From Muricea muricata (Eukaryota; Cnidaria; Anthozoa; Malacalcyonacea; Plexauridae), in contig OY979725.1 of assembly GCA_963855995.1 (NCBI GenBank), forward strand, positions 1,302,001 through 1,366,000: DNA of 64,000 nucleotides. Reading direction: 5' to 3'. The position numbers were made by a program, and so were the translations under genes. Shown one piece after another: positions 49,301 to 62,500 of the stretch. The notes under the pieces are model-generated. The model saw nothing but the letters and a program-made list of their open reading frames with translations. It was not told where the DNA came from and did no database searches. Numbering within the stretch: the first letter of the stretch is position 1; each line of letters opens with the position of its first letter.

Positions 49301-52300
49301 CAGGACATTTTAGGTCTTGCTGTCAGGTCATTATATTAAAATCAAGGCTTTTAGAATTTGTCTGCATAGGGCTGTCCTCATAGGGAGAGAGGATTTGGAG
49401 GAAAGAGAGAAACTAAGCAATATTCATTCATCTCTAGCATTTTCCGTCACCAAAGAAAACACTACAGTCAAGGAATCAATAGTGTTCCCCGATCAAAATG
49501 ACACCGCTTTTTCACAGCATTCCGACAGCTTTGTGATTCCCACGATTAAGGACACGGACTCAAGTAGGGAGTGATTAATTAAAATTGAACTGTTATACAC
49601 AATCTTTCCTTATAACCTCCATTTATCTGCACATTCATATCTTCTTATTATTTCAGCAAATATTGGCGGGTATGTCTACAGCAACCTGCATGAAAAACTA
49701 ATTACATCGCTGAACAAAACTGACCCACTGTAAGTCACTTTGCCAGATATAAATCCCAAATTTGACACTAAATTTCACAGACGTGCCATGCAGTTCAGTT
49801 GCAGTACAGTTACATAAAAACATATTCATTTTTCCTGGTGGCGCTAGGTATCGATCTGATCTTCGTCAGGACATTGCATCGAAGGTTCTCTCTTGCCAAG
49901 TTAATCCACCAATCCAGTTTGGTGTAAACACAAACAAAACCATCGTGATTACATTAGAACACAATAAGGTAACGATCATATGTACTGTATATAATGCATA
50001 TTCATAAGAACGATGATTTCATTCGTACAGTTGATGAGTTTGTCTCAGCTTTTTCCGGCTTAATTTCGCCATATGTATATGATTTCCACTTACGATCATA
50101 AGCAAATTTACCCTTTAGAAATTTAATATAATGATGTACATAAAATTTTAGTTAAGCAATTCAGGCAATGAACAGCGTAAATATTATCAAATTTCTTTTA
50201 GGCTGTATCAAGTACAGCAACACCCATTTGCGCATTTTGGAAACTTGGCGAGAAGTTAGTATTGTCGGCTTGTAACTTAGATAATGGCAAAGTAAAGTGC
50301 CGTCGTTTAGCTTCGAATTACATGAAAAGATAGAAAATGGTTTAGAAATATAGTTCAGATACGAGCCCCACCAAGTTATTGCAGAATAATACCACGTATG
50401 GACCACTATATATGTTTGAGATATCTTTTTCAGATAGTTCAGACACAAACCACGGCAGCTTATTGTAAAATATCACCTATGAATTGTACTACTAGGTCTA
50501 AGATATCTTTCCAGGTAGTTCAATCACACCTTGTACTTGTATATACACTGGCTGCCCGCGTCTCTACGATTTCATTTTCTGAATGTAATCTCAAATTATC
50601 TTCCCTAGCAACGAGTCAGGTATATGGTCAACCGATGGATGCAATGTGTTATCTTCAAACAAAACACACACACAATGTAACTGCACACATCTGACAAATT
50701 TTGCCATTTTGATGCAATACCGCGAAGTTGAGGTATGAATATATACACAAAGAAATTCTGAGTACAAACCACATTTATAAGGTACCCGCTCAAGCAATAC
50801 ATCTGTTAAAAACACTTCGTTGCTATATGTTATCGCTATATTCAAATTCTTGTACACTTTAAATATCGTACCATTTGTTTTCACGAGGACAAAATTGAAG
50901 TTCTTCGAATAAGGACTATGAAATGAGACAACATTTGTGCTCTTCATTTGAGATACTTTATAAAGAACTTGAAAATGTGAACAGCTAATTTTTTCTAAAG
51001 CTTTCAACTTTGTTCTTTAGTAGAATTTAGTTGACAAAAACCCGTCAAAGCCTGAAGAAGGGCAGTTGAACTGTCCGAGACGTTGCACAAATTAATGCAA
51101 ACCTTTCGAATACATTTTCTGTTAAATAAAATCTAAATTGAAAACAGCCATGTTACATTTTAACAATGAAACCGCGGTGGTGTTCCATGAATCAACTGTT
51201 TTGAGCGCAAGTATTACCTTGGCGAATACCACAGGTCTGAGCATATTTGTAAATGTTCCGACTCTCTTCAAGGTGGATGATGGACACAAGCGAGCATTGA
51301 CTATTCTAACAAACATTGGCTGCTCCCTATCTCTTGTCGCAATTTTCGTCACAGTATCGATTTACTTCGTGTTTGGGTAAGTTTGTAAAAACTTGGAACT
51401 ATTTTAATCATAAAATATGTAACATTCAAAAAAAAATTTCTCTTTTGTTTCAGATTGTATCGGTCCACCAATTTTCACATTCATCTCAACTTATGCCTCG
51501 CAATTGCCTTGGCCCAAATCTTTCTCTTGTTCTCAGTGAAAGGCGAGAATAATAAGGTGAAAATACTAATCAATATACATTCAAAATATTCAAGACTGGC
51601 CAATAATAGAAAATTAACAAGTTGTCGACTATTAAAATCGACGACTGTTGACTATTACAATTTTGCTCATTGGACTGGTGGCTGTCTTCGGTCAACTATA
51701 CTTAATTCGCATGAGGCAGGTATGATAAATTCTGGTCTGCCAACTATCATTTTAACCATGGATGAGCAATCAAATTTCCCTGACAAAGACCATTGATGTG
51801 GGAAGAGGAGTCAATAAGAGCACACATTATATAGATATTTTGATGTTTCAGCGTTTCTGTATTGCGGTCTCTGTCTGGCTACATTATTTCTGTCTGTGCA
51901 TATTTTCATGGATGCTGGTTGAAGGATTGCAAATCTACAAGAAAGTTGTCTCGATTTTCTCTTCGTCTCTGAAGTTGATCTGCTGTCATTTCATTGGATG
52001 GGGTAATCGTCTTAATCCTATAAACTTAATCCTAATCTTAAGCTTAATAATCATAAGCTTTACCCTAACCTTCATCGCATAGCCATCATGGAAAATCAAT
52101 CAACTATTGTGTGAATCTTTCCAACCTTGCATTAACTTAATCTTATAATCTAGTATTGCTAAACTGATTATCTTGGTTATAATCCAAGTAAATTGTAATC
52201 CAGTATAACATATATTCCTCATATATTCCTTTTCGTCAAGGTTTGCCTGTTCCAATCGTGCTAATAACGTATTTCTCAAGAAAAGGACATTACACGGATG

Positions 52301-54089
52301 AAAAAACGTAAGTATTATAATTACACCTCGAAGTGAATCAGCCAACAGGCAGCAACGCACGAGCAAAGCATGACTTGGCTGATCAAACTATATCAGCAGA
52401 ATGAATATATTTACTTACTAAGATCACTTCGCTCCATTACATTTCATGTCATTCCATTTCATATCATTTTATTCCAGGTGTTGGCTATCGCCAAATTATG
52501 GCATTCGCTGGGCATTTATTGGTCCAGTTTTGTTAATTATTACGGTAAGTATTTTAAAGTCTTTAAAATATCAAACAGCTCTTAAAAGTTAATTGTTCTG
52601 AAACAAGTAGCTACAACTTATGCATTGAGGTCGCGTTGTCCAAAGCTCTCCCAAGCGAAGCTGTTGCACGGTGAAATCGCTTAGAATGGGGGAAATTCCT
52701 GACCCGAGTTTAATTGTCACACATTTCTGTTTATTTAGATAAACGTCACAGTAACCGCCATTACTTTACGCAAACGATTGCAATTGAAAACGATCACGAC
52801 AAAGGAGATGTCTTACAAACTTAGGTAAGAATGTTAAAACAATGATAATATAGACACGAAGATGCTCATCGGATTCTAACTTTGCTGCTAAGATCTAACT
52901 CGAATAGCGAAGGAAGAAGCTCAACTCGATCCACCCAAACGCTTTCTTAATGCGCCCGCGAAACTCACCACATGACTCGTGTCAAATCAGGGGCATAGCT
53001 ATGATAGAAAAGCTATAGAAAGGTTCTAATCCTAACCCACTCTGTCAATACCAAGCCATATTTCTAACACTCTAAATTTAATAATGTAGAGTAAATATGG
53101 AATTAATTTTTTTGAAAGTTTTCTTTTCATAATCTTTTCTAGGACGTCTCTTCGTGCATTATTTGTGCTGTTACCAATATTTGGTCTCACTTGGTTATTT
53201 GGCATATTCGGTTTTTCCGCTGATGCTGTTGCGGCCATGTACATCTTCGTGATTATGAATTCCTCCCAGGGATTGTTAATATTTATCTTTCACTGTGCTT
53301 TGAATCAGGAGGTAAGAATTAACCGCCAGATAATAGACCTGAGCAATGTTAGCCAGTGCGAAGTAAATTTAACGCGTTAGCTACTTTACTCAAGTAAAAC
53401 TTTAAGTTAATTTTTTTATAAACTACTTTTTTACTTCGTTACTTTTGTGTTGTGCTTTGGAGAAGTAAAAAGTTAAAAGTCGTTCTCAGTAGTTTTCAAT
53501 GTGCTTGGCTCGGCCAGGCTATGGCTCAGCGATGTTACCTTCTCCCTTACTACCAACCAAGTTTACACGCCTTTACAGTTTTAATAAGCAAATATTATAA
53601 GGTTAAAACGAGAACTCATATTATAGATTGGGACGCCACATTGTTTGCAATGAAAAGTTCAAACAAACTAAAACATCTCCAGTTAGAGGAAAAGAAATGA
53701 AAAAATGCAAAAGAAGTTGTAATACAGTTTTAAAAGATATTTCCAATTGGGGAATAAATAATTCGTATCATGCATTTTAACCCGCGTGCTTTTCCGCTCT
53801 CTAGGTTCGTAAGATCATGTTCCAAAACCGGCAAATCCATTCGCGTGGTGGTACTCTCTCAAGCGGATCAAAGAAGCCACCCCTACAAAAAATTCCAAGC
53901 AAAAACAGCGAGTATTCCAACAAGGACACGAGTAGACACTCAAGTGCACGCTCCGTAAAGGAGACTGGAGAGATGTTACCGGAGGATGTGAAGCTAACAG
54001 ACAACACCCTGGCCTTATCCGCCTCTAATGCTGCACACAACCCTCTTGCAGTAACACCACCATCCTCGCAGAATCATCTTGTACCATGA
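46371..54089 (+). CDS. Adhesion GPCR with WSC-like ectodomain, GAIN/GPS and 7TM
   Basis: Likely a cell-surface receptor that is autoproteolysed at its GPS. Exons read: 46371-46428 (signal peptide, [19 protein letters not shown]), 47529-47851, 47948-48021, 48831-48887, 49170-49269, about 49327-49563, 49657-49729, 49848-49968, 50202-50254, 50609-50732, 51273-51376, 51454-51556, 51852-52002, 52241-52307, 52478-52544, 52739-52824, 53143-53311, 53805-54089. The WSC-like domain shows [29 protein letters not shown] and [16 protein letters not shown]-type region follows. The GPS reads IWSTDGCNV...[13 protein letters not shown], with cleavage expected at HL|T. TM1-TM7 follow, with [19 protein letters not shown] in TM3 and [18 protein letters not shown] in TM7, then a Ser-rich tail of about 95 residues. 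Phases join from 47948 to the stop. The signal-peptide exon and WSC exon are out of phase, so at least one exon between them is unseen, and the acceptor near 49327 is uncertain. AATAAA lies at about 54569. Confidence 0.9.
48300..48565. mobile_element. Mutator-like MITE, about 118-bp TIRs, perfect 9-bp TSD
   Basis: The element is almost all terminal inverted repeat. AAAGAGTAGAGACTACAAAG... runs about 118 bp, then a loop of about 30 bp, then its near-identical reverse complement ending in GTCTCTACTCTTT. Only a few mismatches separate the arms. It is flanked by GGTTTGGAC (48291-48299 and 48566-48574). Long TIRs with a 9-bp target duplication are the Mutator/MULE signature. It lies in an intron of the adhesion GPCR and looks young. 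Confidence 0.87.
51000..51130 (+). repeat. Possible 3' end of a retroelement in a GPCR intron
   Basis: CCTGAAGAAGGGCAGTTGAA followed by CTGTCCGAGACGTTGC resembles the hairpin-like motif often left at the ends of Penelope-like and some LINE elements (CTGAAGAAG...CCGAAACGTT). It is immediately followed by AT-rich DNA. Short and unsupported by coding sequence. Confidence 0.3.
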
Positions 54090-54834
54090 GAGAGAGAGAG
54101 AGCAGACCCTTTTTCGTAGCTACCAATTGGAAGTAAAAAATTGGAAAAAGACGTGAAAAGTTTACCTCAAATACTTTGTAAGAAGTAAAAGACGTGAAAC
54201 GAATGCCTCAAATGCTTCGTCATGCCATAGACATGCTTGTAAAACAGTAAGACCCACTTCAGCTTCATTATTACTGTTTGAAACTGGAAAATATAGCAAA
54301 ATAAAAAAATGCGAAGAAAAAACCCTTACAACATTCGCAATCACCCCTGAGATTACAAATCACGACTAGGTTTCACCACTGAGGCCAGTTAGTGTCCGAT
54401 CTATTCTTTAAGTATACATGAATTGACTTATGTCTTGCGGACAGAAAAGGCATTAAGTTTTTTATATAAATCATGAGCTTAGAAAAACAGCACCTATTTC
54501 ATGTTGGAATGACACTAGTTAGAAATATTGTTTTGTTTCTATGTTATGGCTCTTGCACAAAAGAAAGTAAATAAATATTTGTTTTTACATTGTTTAAGGT
54601 CATTTTTCCCCAGTTACTCCTGCTAGTGACTTTTATTCATTTGATACTTGCTAAATAGAAAGTAAATATCATAATATAGCAAAAAGTACTACACAAGTCA
54701 GGCATGGCACTCACATGACTTGGTGTTTGTATCAAGGTGAACTTGAGAACACAGGACCAAACTTAGTGTTTTCATAAAGCAGGATCAGCAGGATCCATTT
54801 GGGGATGAAGAAAGATTGCATGCAGCCCATTATA

Positions 54835-55441
54835 CAGGGTGTCCCAAAAAAAACGGAACCCGCATAAATTAATTATGCAGTCGTTAAAAGTATTATTCAC
54901 AATAATGTAATTATTACTCACAGTAGTTATTATTCACAAGTGTAATGACTTGACATTTCTGTACCTCTGGGATTTCATATTTTTGTGCAGCATATGTTAA
55001 TGTCTTACACCTATCCGTATTGCTAATTTTTCACTCAAAAGTGTAGTAAAAACAAAGCGACATTAACAGAGTAATAGCAACAACAAACGTAATCATGTTT
55101 CCTATAAAAGTTTTGACGAACGAGGACAAAATCAGCGTGTATGACACAGCTTCTAAAACTTTTATAAGAACCAACAAAAGTATTAATTAATCAGCCAGAA
55201 TGAATATGCGTATAGCTACATATTCATTCCCCTTGTCCTTCGACATGCCCTCCATTTCTTTGTATACAAAGTGTTGCTCGCTTGTGCATTTCTCGCATTG
55301 CATTTCTAACAATGTCAGGCTGCCGCCGTAAATTGCTGTCAATTTGTGAATCATAACGCATACAACATTAATTTATGCGGGTTCGTTTTAAGTGCATACA
55401 TAATTGATTTATGCGGGTTCCGTTTTTTTTGGGACACCCTG
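54835..55441. mobile_element. Non-autonomous Tc1/mariner-type element
   Basis: The terminal repeats CAGGGTGTCCCAAAAAAAAC and its reverse complement lie at both ends, continuing into GGAACCCGCATAAAT. They are bordered by TA on each side (54833-54834, 55442-55443), the mariner target. The right end carries a second, internal copy of the CCCGCATAAATTAAT sub-terminal motif. 607 bp with no transposase ORF. Confidence 0.85.
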
Positions 55442-56574
55442 TAGATGAAATCACAGACCTTGCAAGACCATCAAAACCTGTGTTTTGAGCTGCAAACTAG
55501 CTTTTTTTACCATCAAAGACTGATTCAGTCATTTGTGTACAGTTTCAAGCAATTCAATGACAATTTGCAAACTTTCAAAAATTCACGAGTTGGAAAAAAT
55601 TAGAACTAAGCTCTACTCTGTGAAATCATTTACACTCTGTAAACCACAAAAAAATACTAAATTCGTGCAGTCTGTTACACGTACTTGAGAAATCAATGTT
55701 TCATAAGTTGGACTGAAAATCTCAAGACATCAGTACTACACCAAAATAAACAAGTAAACAGTACTACACCAAAATATTATTCACTACATGGTCTTACCTA
55801 GAATTTCATACGATGAAATAATGGTCTTGACACACATTTCCAGCCAAAAGTATTTGAAATGCACGCTCAATAGAGCTTGTGACGAAGCTTCAAATGTAAC
55901 TCAACAAATGTGGGTTTTACCTGAAAGCTAAAAACTAAAAAACATCGAAAACGATAAAAAGTGTGTGACTCAAAAAAGCCAAAATTTTGCCTCTCAGCTG
56001 CTATACTTCATGTAACCAAGTTTGTTGTGGCTCAGCAAGATGGCTGCAGAATACTTGGGTGTAATTTCTCAGGCTACAGAATGCTCTACCACATTGACAT
56101 TGTCTTACCCGGTATAGATTTCTTAAGTTTTCATTTGCTGCTTACTTTCATTTGCACATCTTCTTCATTTTGGTTCAATATTCGGTTTATAGATGAAAAA
56201 GGTTTAAAATATCTCTTGCTGTTTTTGCTGCTTCTGTCGGCAAATATGATGGAGCCGACATTTGAGCGAATACTACATTCGTGTTATTTTAAACAGGTTA
56301 GCCATTAAAATTAAAGTATTTTAAATACACACACGCGTTAAATATGCTAATTTGATACAAAATATGCGAATTTATTAACTCCTGGTACGGTGATACATTA
56401 CTAACCAGGCCAACTAACTGTAAGAATACACACACCTAGAAAAAGGTGACAAACTATTTAGACATAAAAAGTTGACAAACATGCTAATATGACTCATATA
56501 TGGCAAGCAAAACATGCATTCTGAATTATTTCCTAACTGGCTCCCAGACCCTGCGTCTCCCATGACTTCATAGT
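55442..56574. other. Spacer between the GPCR and the kinase
   Basis: No supported gene. A 115-codon ORF at 55961-56308 (+) is Leu/Phe-rich with no recognisable family and no splice context; I regard it as chance. Confidence 0.45.
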
Positions 56575-59500
56575 TTATTCATCGTCATCATCCTCCTCCT
56601 CGGGGCTATCGTACTCTTCTTCTTTGAATGATCGCAACACACATGACGCGCACACCGGCTCTTCCTAAATTGCAAAGTATGCACAAGAATTTAGCTCTAT
56701 TTGGCTATTTGATGACCCTATCTATTAACTGATCACATTGATGAGCTTATATAATGTACTGCTACATCATGTTCAATATGGTATTTATCCAAAAGGAGCA
56801 AAAGTGTGACAGAAGTCCATCGTACGTAAATTTAAGTCGAATTTGTGATAGATTCGTCAGTGTGTTCATACGTCGCTCTTGTGATAAGTTTAAGACCGAT
56901 TCTCAAAGAAACAATTAAATTTGACTTGACACCAATCCGATGTATAAACTAGGCCTGTTAGGATTGTAGGAAAAGTCCACATAAAAACCGCAGTTAATTT
57001 TGACTTCATGCTTAAGTGGTTCCTATGTAACTGGTACTTAGAAAGAAGTCAGGCTAACGTGGTTCTTAACAGGTTCTTGTTTCTATCCAAAACAATAGTT
57101 GTTTTGATAAAAGAAATGCACGCATGATGTGGGTGAAAGATATAATCAATGTAAGTAGAATCATACTAGTATACTATGGCAAATGCTGTAATTTGATTGA
57201 TTACTCTACTCGCTATCTATTCCTCGATAGAGATTGATATTTTTTGTTGAATATTCTATGTTTGACCTCTGATTCTACTAAAACAATTAGATTACTCGCT
57301 CTCGATTTCTATGCGGTGATAGTTGGTTTGGGCTTCGCTCTCATTAACTGTCACCGCATACAAATCTCGAGCTCGTAATCTAATTGTTAATTAGCAAGGT
57401 TACAATACGTTATTTTCTTCCCAGTACTTGCTTACTAATTTATTTTACAAATTTAAAATAAAGATTTTTAAGAACCAGTTTCATTTGCCACCTGAAATGG
57501 TTTTTGTTTTGGGAGCTTATTAGCTTAACTGCTAAAATTTGAGGCTAGTGGTTCTTAACCTACTGGGCCTTTTAGGAGGAGTTTTACTTTTACTGTACAA
57601 ATGCGTAGATCGCCATTTATGGCGCGCGTAGCAGTATTGTTTTGCTGGTGAGCTCTTATGCAGGAAAAAACCACGCTAAGACACCACGTCCCGCGCGCAA
57701 AATTCAGTGCAGTGGAAAATAAGGCCTTGGAATCATACAGACTTCTTGCTATGCCATATTTACGTACACATTCTAGATCTTCTAATGCCTCTTGTAGTTT
57801 CTTGTAGTCATCGGATGTTACAGAGAGGATATTTCGGCCTGCTAGTTGCGCGTGATTTTTCTGTTAATCAAAGAAAAAAAAGCTAGTGGTTTTTACTCAC
57901 TACTGTAACCCCAACAGGAGTAAACTAATCCAATAAGAGTTACTACTAATTCCCGATTATTTTTTGAAACCTATCGAGACAAGATGATTGCGATGTATGC
58001 CACGCCTTGATGGTTTTACAAAAATGCACTATTTTTCGACGTATAGGCTATTGTACACTAAAGGTTGAAGGGTAAACACCAATCAAAAATGATAAGGCTT
58101 GTGATTGGCCTTCTGAAACAAAAGTAATCTTTGTTCCTGTTTCATTGTTTGGAAAACCAATTTCTATGGTTTATTGTCTTTCAATGTTATAACCAACTAC
58201 CCACAACAACAACAACAACAGCAGTCTTGTTGGACTACAAAATTTTCTAGCTAAAATTTTTAGTTTCTTCGCTTCTGTTTAAGCCTGGCAACTTATCTCA
58301 AAGCAAGTACTCTTGGTTAAATACCTTAAACCAATCATGATCCTCGATTTGAGCAAGGGTTAAACGTTTCCTGTTTTAAAAAAAACATTTCGGTATTAAT
58401 AATATCGTTGCTAATTGAACCATTAATCTCCGTGGCCAGTTTGGGCATGGCGACCGAAACACTGAATACAGCGAATTCCCGTTATAGCGGACACCCTCCG
58501 GCCCTAAGTTATGTCCGTAATAGGAGGGCTGACAAAATTTCTCAATTTTAGAGAGTAGAACACCACCACAAACAAATGTCAGTACCTAACAGTGTTTTTG
58601 TCTTAAAATGTACAGTTTATGTGCACACTTCAAAAGAATTGCATTCAAACTAAAAGTGTACTCACTCAGGTATTCTCTTAAAAACTTTTTCAATGATGTC
58701 TCTTGGAAGGGGAGAGCATCTTCCAAAATCGTCTTTGTTTAACTGGTATTCAACTTTGGCAACCTTGCGTTTTACTTCGTCCTCGTCTTCGGCAGCAAAT
58801 GGCGACTTTGCCGTCAACCTGTGCAGATGGTAAAGCAACTCATGTTAGTAGAGATGATCTAACAAATAGTGATGATTAAAATGCGACGAAGTTTTCCAAA
58901 TACTCACATCACATGAATGAGAGCGCCAAAAGCCCACACGTCAGTTTGGGTAGAGCAGTTTTCATACACAAGAGCCTCAGGTGCTGAAACAATTAAAAAC
59001 CATCTAATTAACTACATTTCTAATTTTCTCGAATCTTCAACAAGCTTTTTCAAATAGTTCAAACACAAACCATGACAGGTTATTATTATAGGTAAACGCC
59101 ACCTGTACACTGGACCAGCACGTTTTAGCTATCTTACTGGTTGTTACTTACCAGTAAATTCCGGAGTACCAATACAATCAACTACATCACCCTGTTTGCC
59201 CACAATGTGCCTGCAGTTATCGTAATCGACAAGTTTGATGTCTACCTTAGGTCCAACCATGATGTTGTCAGGCTAGATATGAGATATAAAGGGAGAGTTT
59301 ACCAAAGGAATTGTTTCTTTAAAATGAAACCTGTAAGACTTTGTGTTGTTATATTGTATTTGAGTTTACGAGTTCATGCTTTCAAAATGAAGTGATGCAA
59401 TGATATGTGATGCATTGCTCTGAATCCAAATTTTTTTCTACTAGAATGGGAAAATGTTTTTCACAGAACTGAAATTTTATACATAGATTGATTAATTTAA

Positions 59501-62500
59501 GTTATCGCACAATTGAGAAAGCAAAAGCTAATTGAGAAAGATTGCTGACAACTTCCATGTTTCAAGTAGTTTATCCTTTTCCCTCCTTAAAATGCCTTTT
59601 TAGACTACTCTGTGGTCTGGCGTGTGCAGAGCCCTTAACCCCTTAGGGGCTCTGAGCACGCCAGACCACAGAGTAGCTATGAAATGGGCAGATCTAAGTT
59701 TTTCGTAGGATGAGTTCTGTTTCTGTGATGACAATAAGTCTTTGCAAGAAATTTTTGTATTAGTCACCGATTTAGTTTCATCGAGCTAGAATTTTTTTCT
59801 AATTCTACAAAACTGAAAATTTACACAAATAAATACTGAATATTTCGAATCAATCGATTCATCTTCAGCAGCAATTTACAAGATATCTTAATATATCATG
59901 ATAATCACTCATCATGCAAAATTCCTGCTGAAAATGTACTATCCTGTGTGATAGAAATTGTTCATGTGCTCTTTTCAGTACAGCATTCCACGCGTTCGCC
60001 AAAATACGTTCCTACATTTGCAACTATAGCACTGCCGTAAATCAGTAATTAACGTTACCTTTAAGTCAAGATATGCAATGCCTTGATTGTGCAGATACAT
60101 CAACGCAGACAAAATTTGCTTCGCCAATAAAATAATGTCTTTCTCTGATAGCTTGGGTTTACTTCGAGCCTTCTCTGCCGCTTCTTGTTTTGAAATAAGG
60201 TGTGGCAGCAAATTCTTCCCGTCGAACCTTGAAGACAGTAGGTTGTTTCATAATGAACATTGTCTATGTTAAAGGATGTTCAAGGCTGGAAAATAAAACT
60301 AGAAACTCCGGTTGAGCTAGCCAGGCTACAGCATAACCCTATTAACCCAGATGGTTAAAGCAGTAACACTAAGGACCTGTTCATATGGCGAAAACATATC
60401 TCGGTTAGCAAAACATTTCCACAGATTTACAAGCGAGATCCAGCAATCCGGAGCACAGCCGCAAACTTTGCCCAGTAAGAGGGATATGGCACTACTCCAT
60501 ATAAACAAAAAAAAGATTTCTCGCCAATTGAGACAAATTTCTCCATATGAAAAGGCCCCAACATAAAAACTACATATCGTGCAAGAGGAGCGAGACAAGA
60601 AAAAATAGATATCACAATCATCTCATTACAACTATGGGGTATGGTAAACCTGCAGGAGAAGTTATGAAAAATACTCAAATACAAAAAATGTGAACAAACG
60701 CCGTTCACAAAATTCGCCAGTCCATGCACTTAACCATATAGCTTGCCAGGACTATTACATGATCAAATTAATCGGTACAACCAGCCGATCCACACGATGT
60801 AATCCAATAAGATTATTGGTGAAGTTTGACAATTCCAATAAACTTAATGGCATTGTAATTTCATGCATACAAAATGACTATAAGTCTACGTCCTAAAGTC
60901 TGGTTCACACTTGTCGGAAAAATTGAAGATGACTTCTTCTGGCCGATTGGATTGAGTGAATTCTATAACATTGCAAAAGCAATCTAATATTTGTCCTATA
61001 TTTTAGTTTGCTCACATATTCATTCACATCCACCAGAAGGCGATAAATATGAACGAGGCTTAACACAAACAATCCCAATGAAAGATACAATAATCATATT
61101 GGGTTAGCGAGGGTGATGTAGCGTAGTACAAACGGACGAACAAATAAAGTTGACTTTGAAATGAATACGAGTAAACTAAATCCTCTTGTGAAACCCGCAA
61201 CATTAGACAATTTTCATGTTAGGCTAACTTTCAGTCTAGTCAAGACAAACAAAATCTTTTACCACATGTATTACTTTTCAGCTAAAATTGTATCAAAAAT
61301 GGTAACTTTTTCCTCGCGTAATACAAGTATATACAAATTTGCAAACTTTGCGAGGCCATATTTTCCATGTTTTACAGCATTTCGCCACCAAACTTGGCAA
61401 TTCTACTAATTTTAGGATGCTCTTTTTAACTATAGTAAAAGATTTTGTTCGTCTTGCCTAGATTGAAAGTTAGTCTAACATGCAAATCGTCTATTGTGGG
61501 ATTTTGAGTACAACCTGAACTTATGACGTCATTTGTAGAACATGCTATGCAGCACATGTTTTTTGAGACACGTGGAATTTCTGTGCAGAGGTAGATACAG
61601 AATGCAACGCAAATAAACACAAAATGCACATACCACTCCATGATTAAGACGACGTATTTTCGCACGATATACACATCGATGAGATAGATAAACTTTTCAT
61701 GCTCCCATTTCTGAATCATGGCGACCTCCCGCTTTAAGATTTTCAGCGCTTCGGCGTCGTATTTTACGAATTTTGCCGCGTAGAGTTTCTTGTCCTTGTC
61801 GTCGTGGCGATAGCACTTCTTGATGACGGCAAAACCTCCCCTGGAAGCCGAAGCAAAGCATTTATAACATTATGTTGACTGATAAAATGTATGGTGGCTC
61901 GATAGTCAAAATTAATTAGAAATTTTATCTCTTCACCTTCAAAAAGAGTTTCTTTAAAGTTTGCCTGAACATAAAAATCATGTTTCCCGTTTGAACTCAA
62001 TTCTACTTACAAGTTCATTTGCATGAACTCCACACCTTATCCATGACAACAGTGTCTCTGGACACACGAACCGTAGGAGAATAAAACTTTGCAATTATGA
62101 AGACAAAAAGCTAAAGTAGAGCCATGCAAAGACCTAAGCTAAACTTAACACGTGCACTATGAAAGATTCTATGGAGAAGTAAGGAACAATGTGCCATGAT
62201 TTCGACCATCGAGCGGCATCCTTATGGCACAGCTTAGCATGCAATGTACAATGCTAAATTTCATTCGTTTAGGAAATGGTATGGCACCGTACGGGAAAGC
62301 TTTAAAACAAAAAATAAGTTTTGTAATTTAATCAGTCAGTGAAGATCACAAAAATGACATGAGAACTTGTCAGTTTGGAAATCGTGAACTGACTCGCATT
62401 TTATTCTGATTTCTTGTAAGGTTAAATTAATCCAATAATAATTCCCAATTGACTTAGATTAGATTGCACAAGAGTCAATTTCCTTATCTCGCCTGTAAGC

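Noticed and set aside
55961-56308. 115-codon Leu/Phe-rich ORF as a membrane protein
   Set aside because: Hydrophobicity follows from T-rich DNA. There is no conserved motif or splice evidence.
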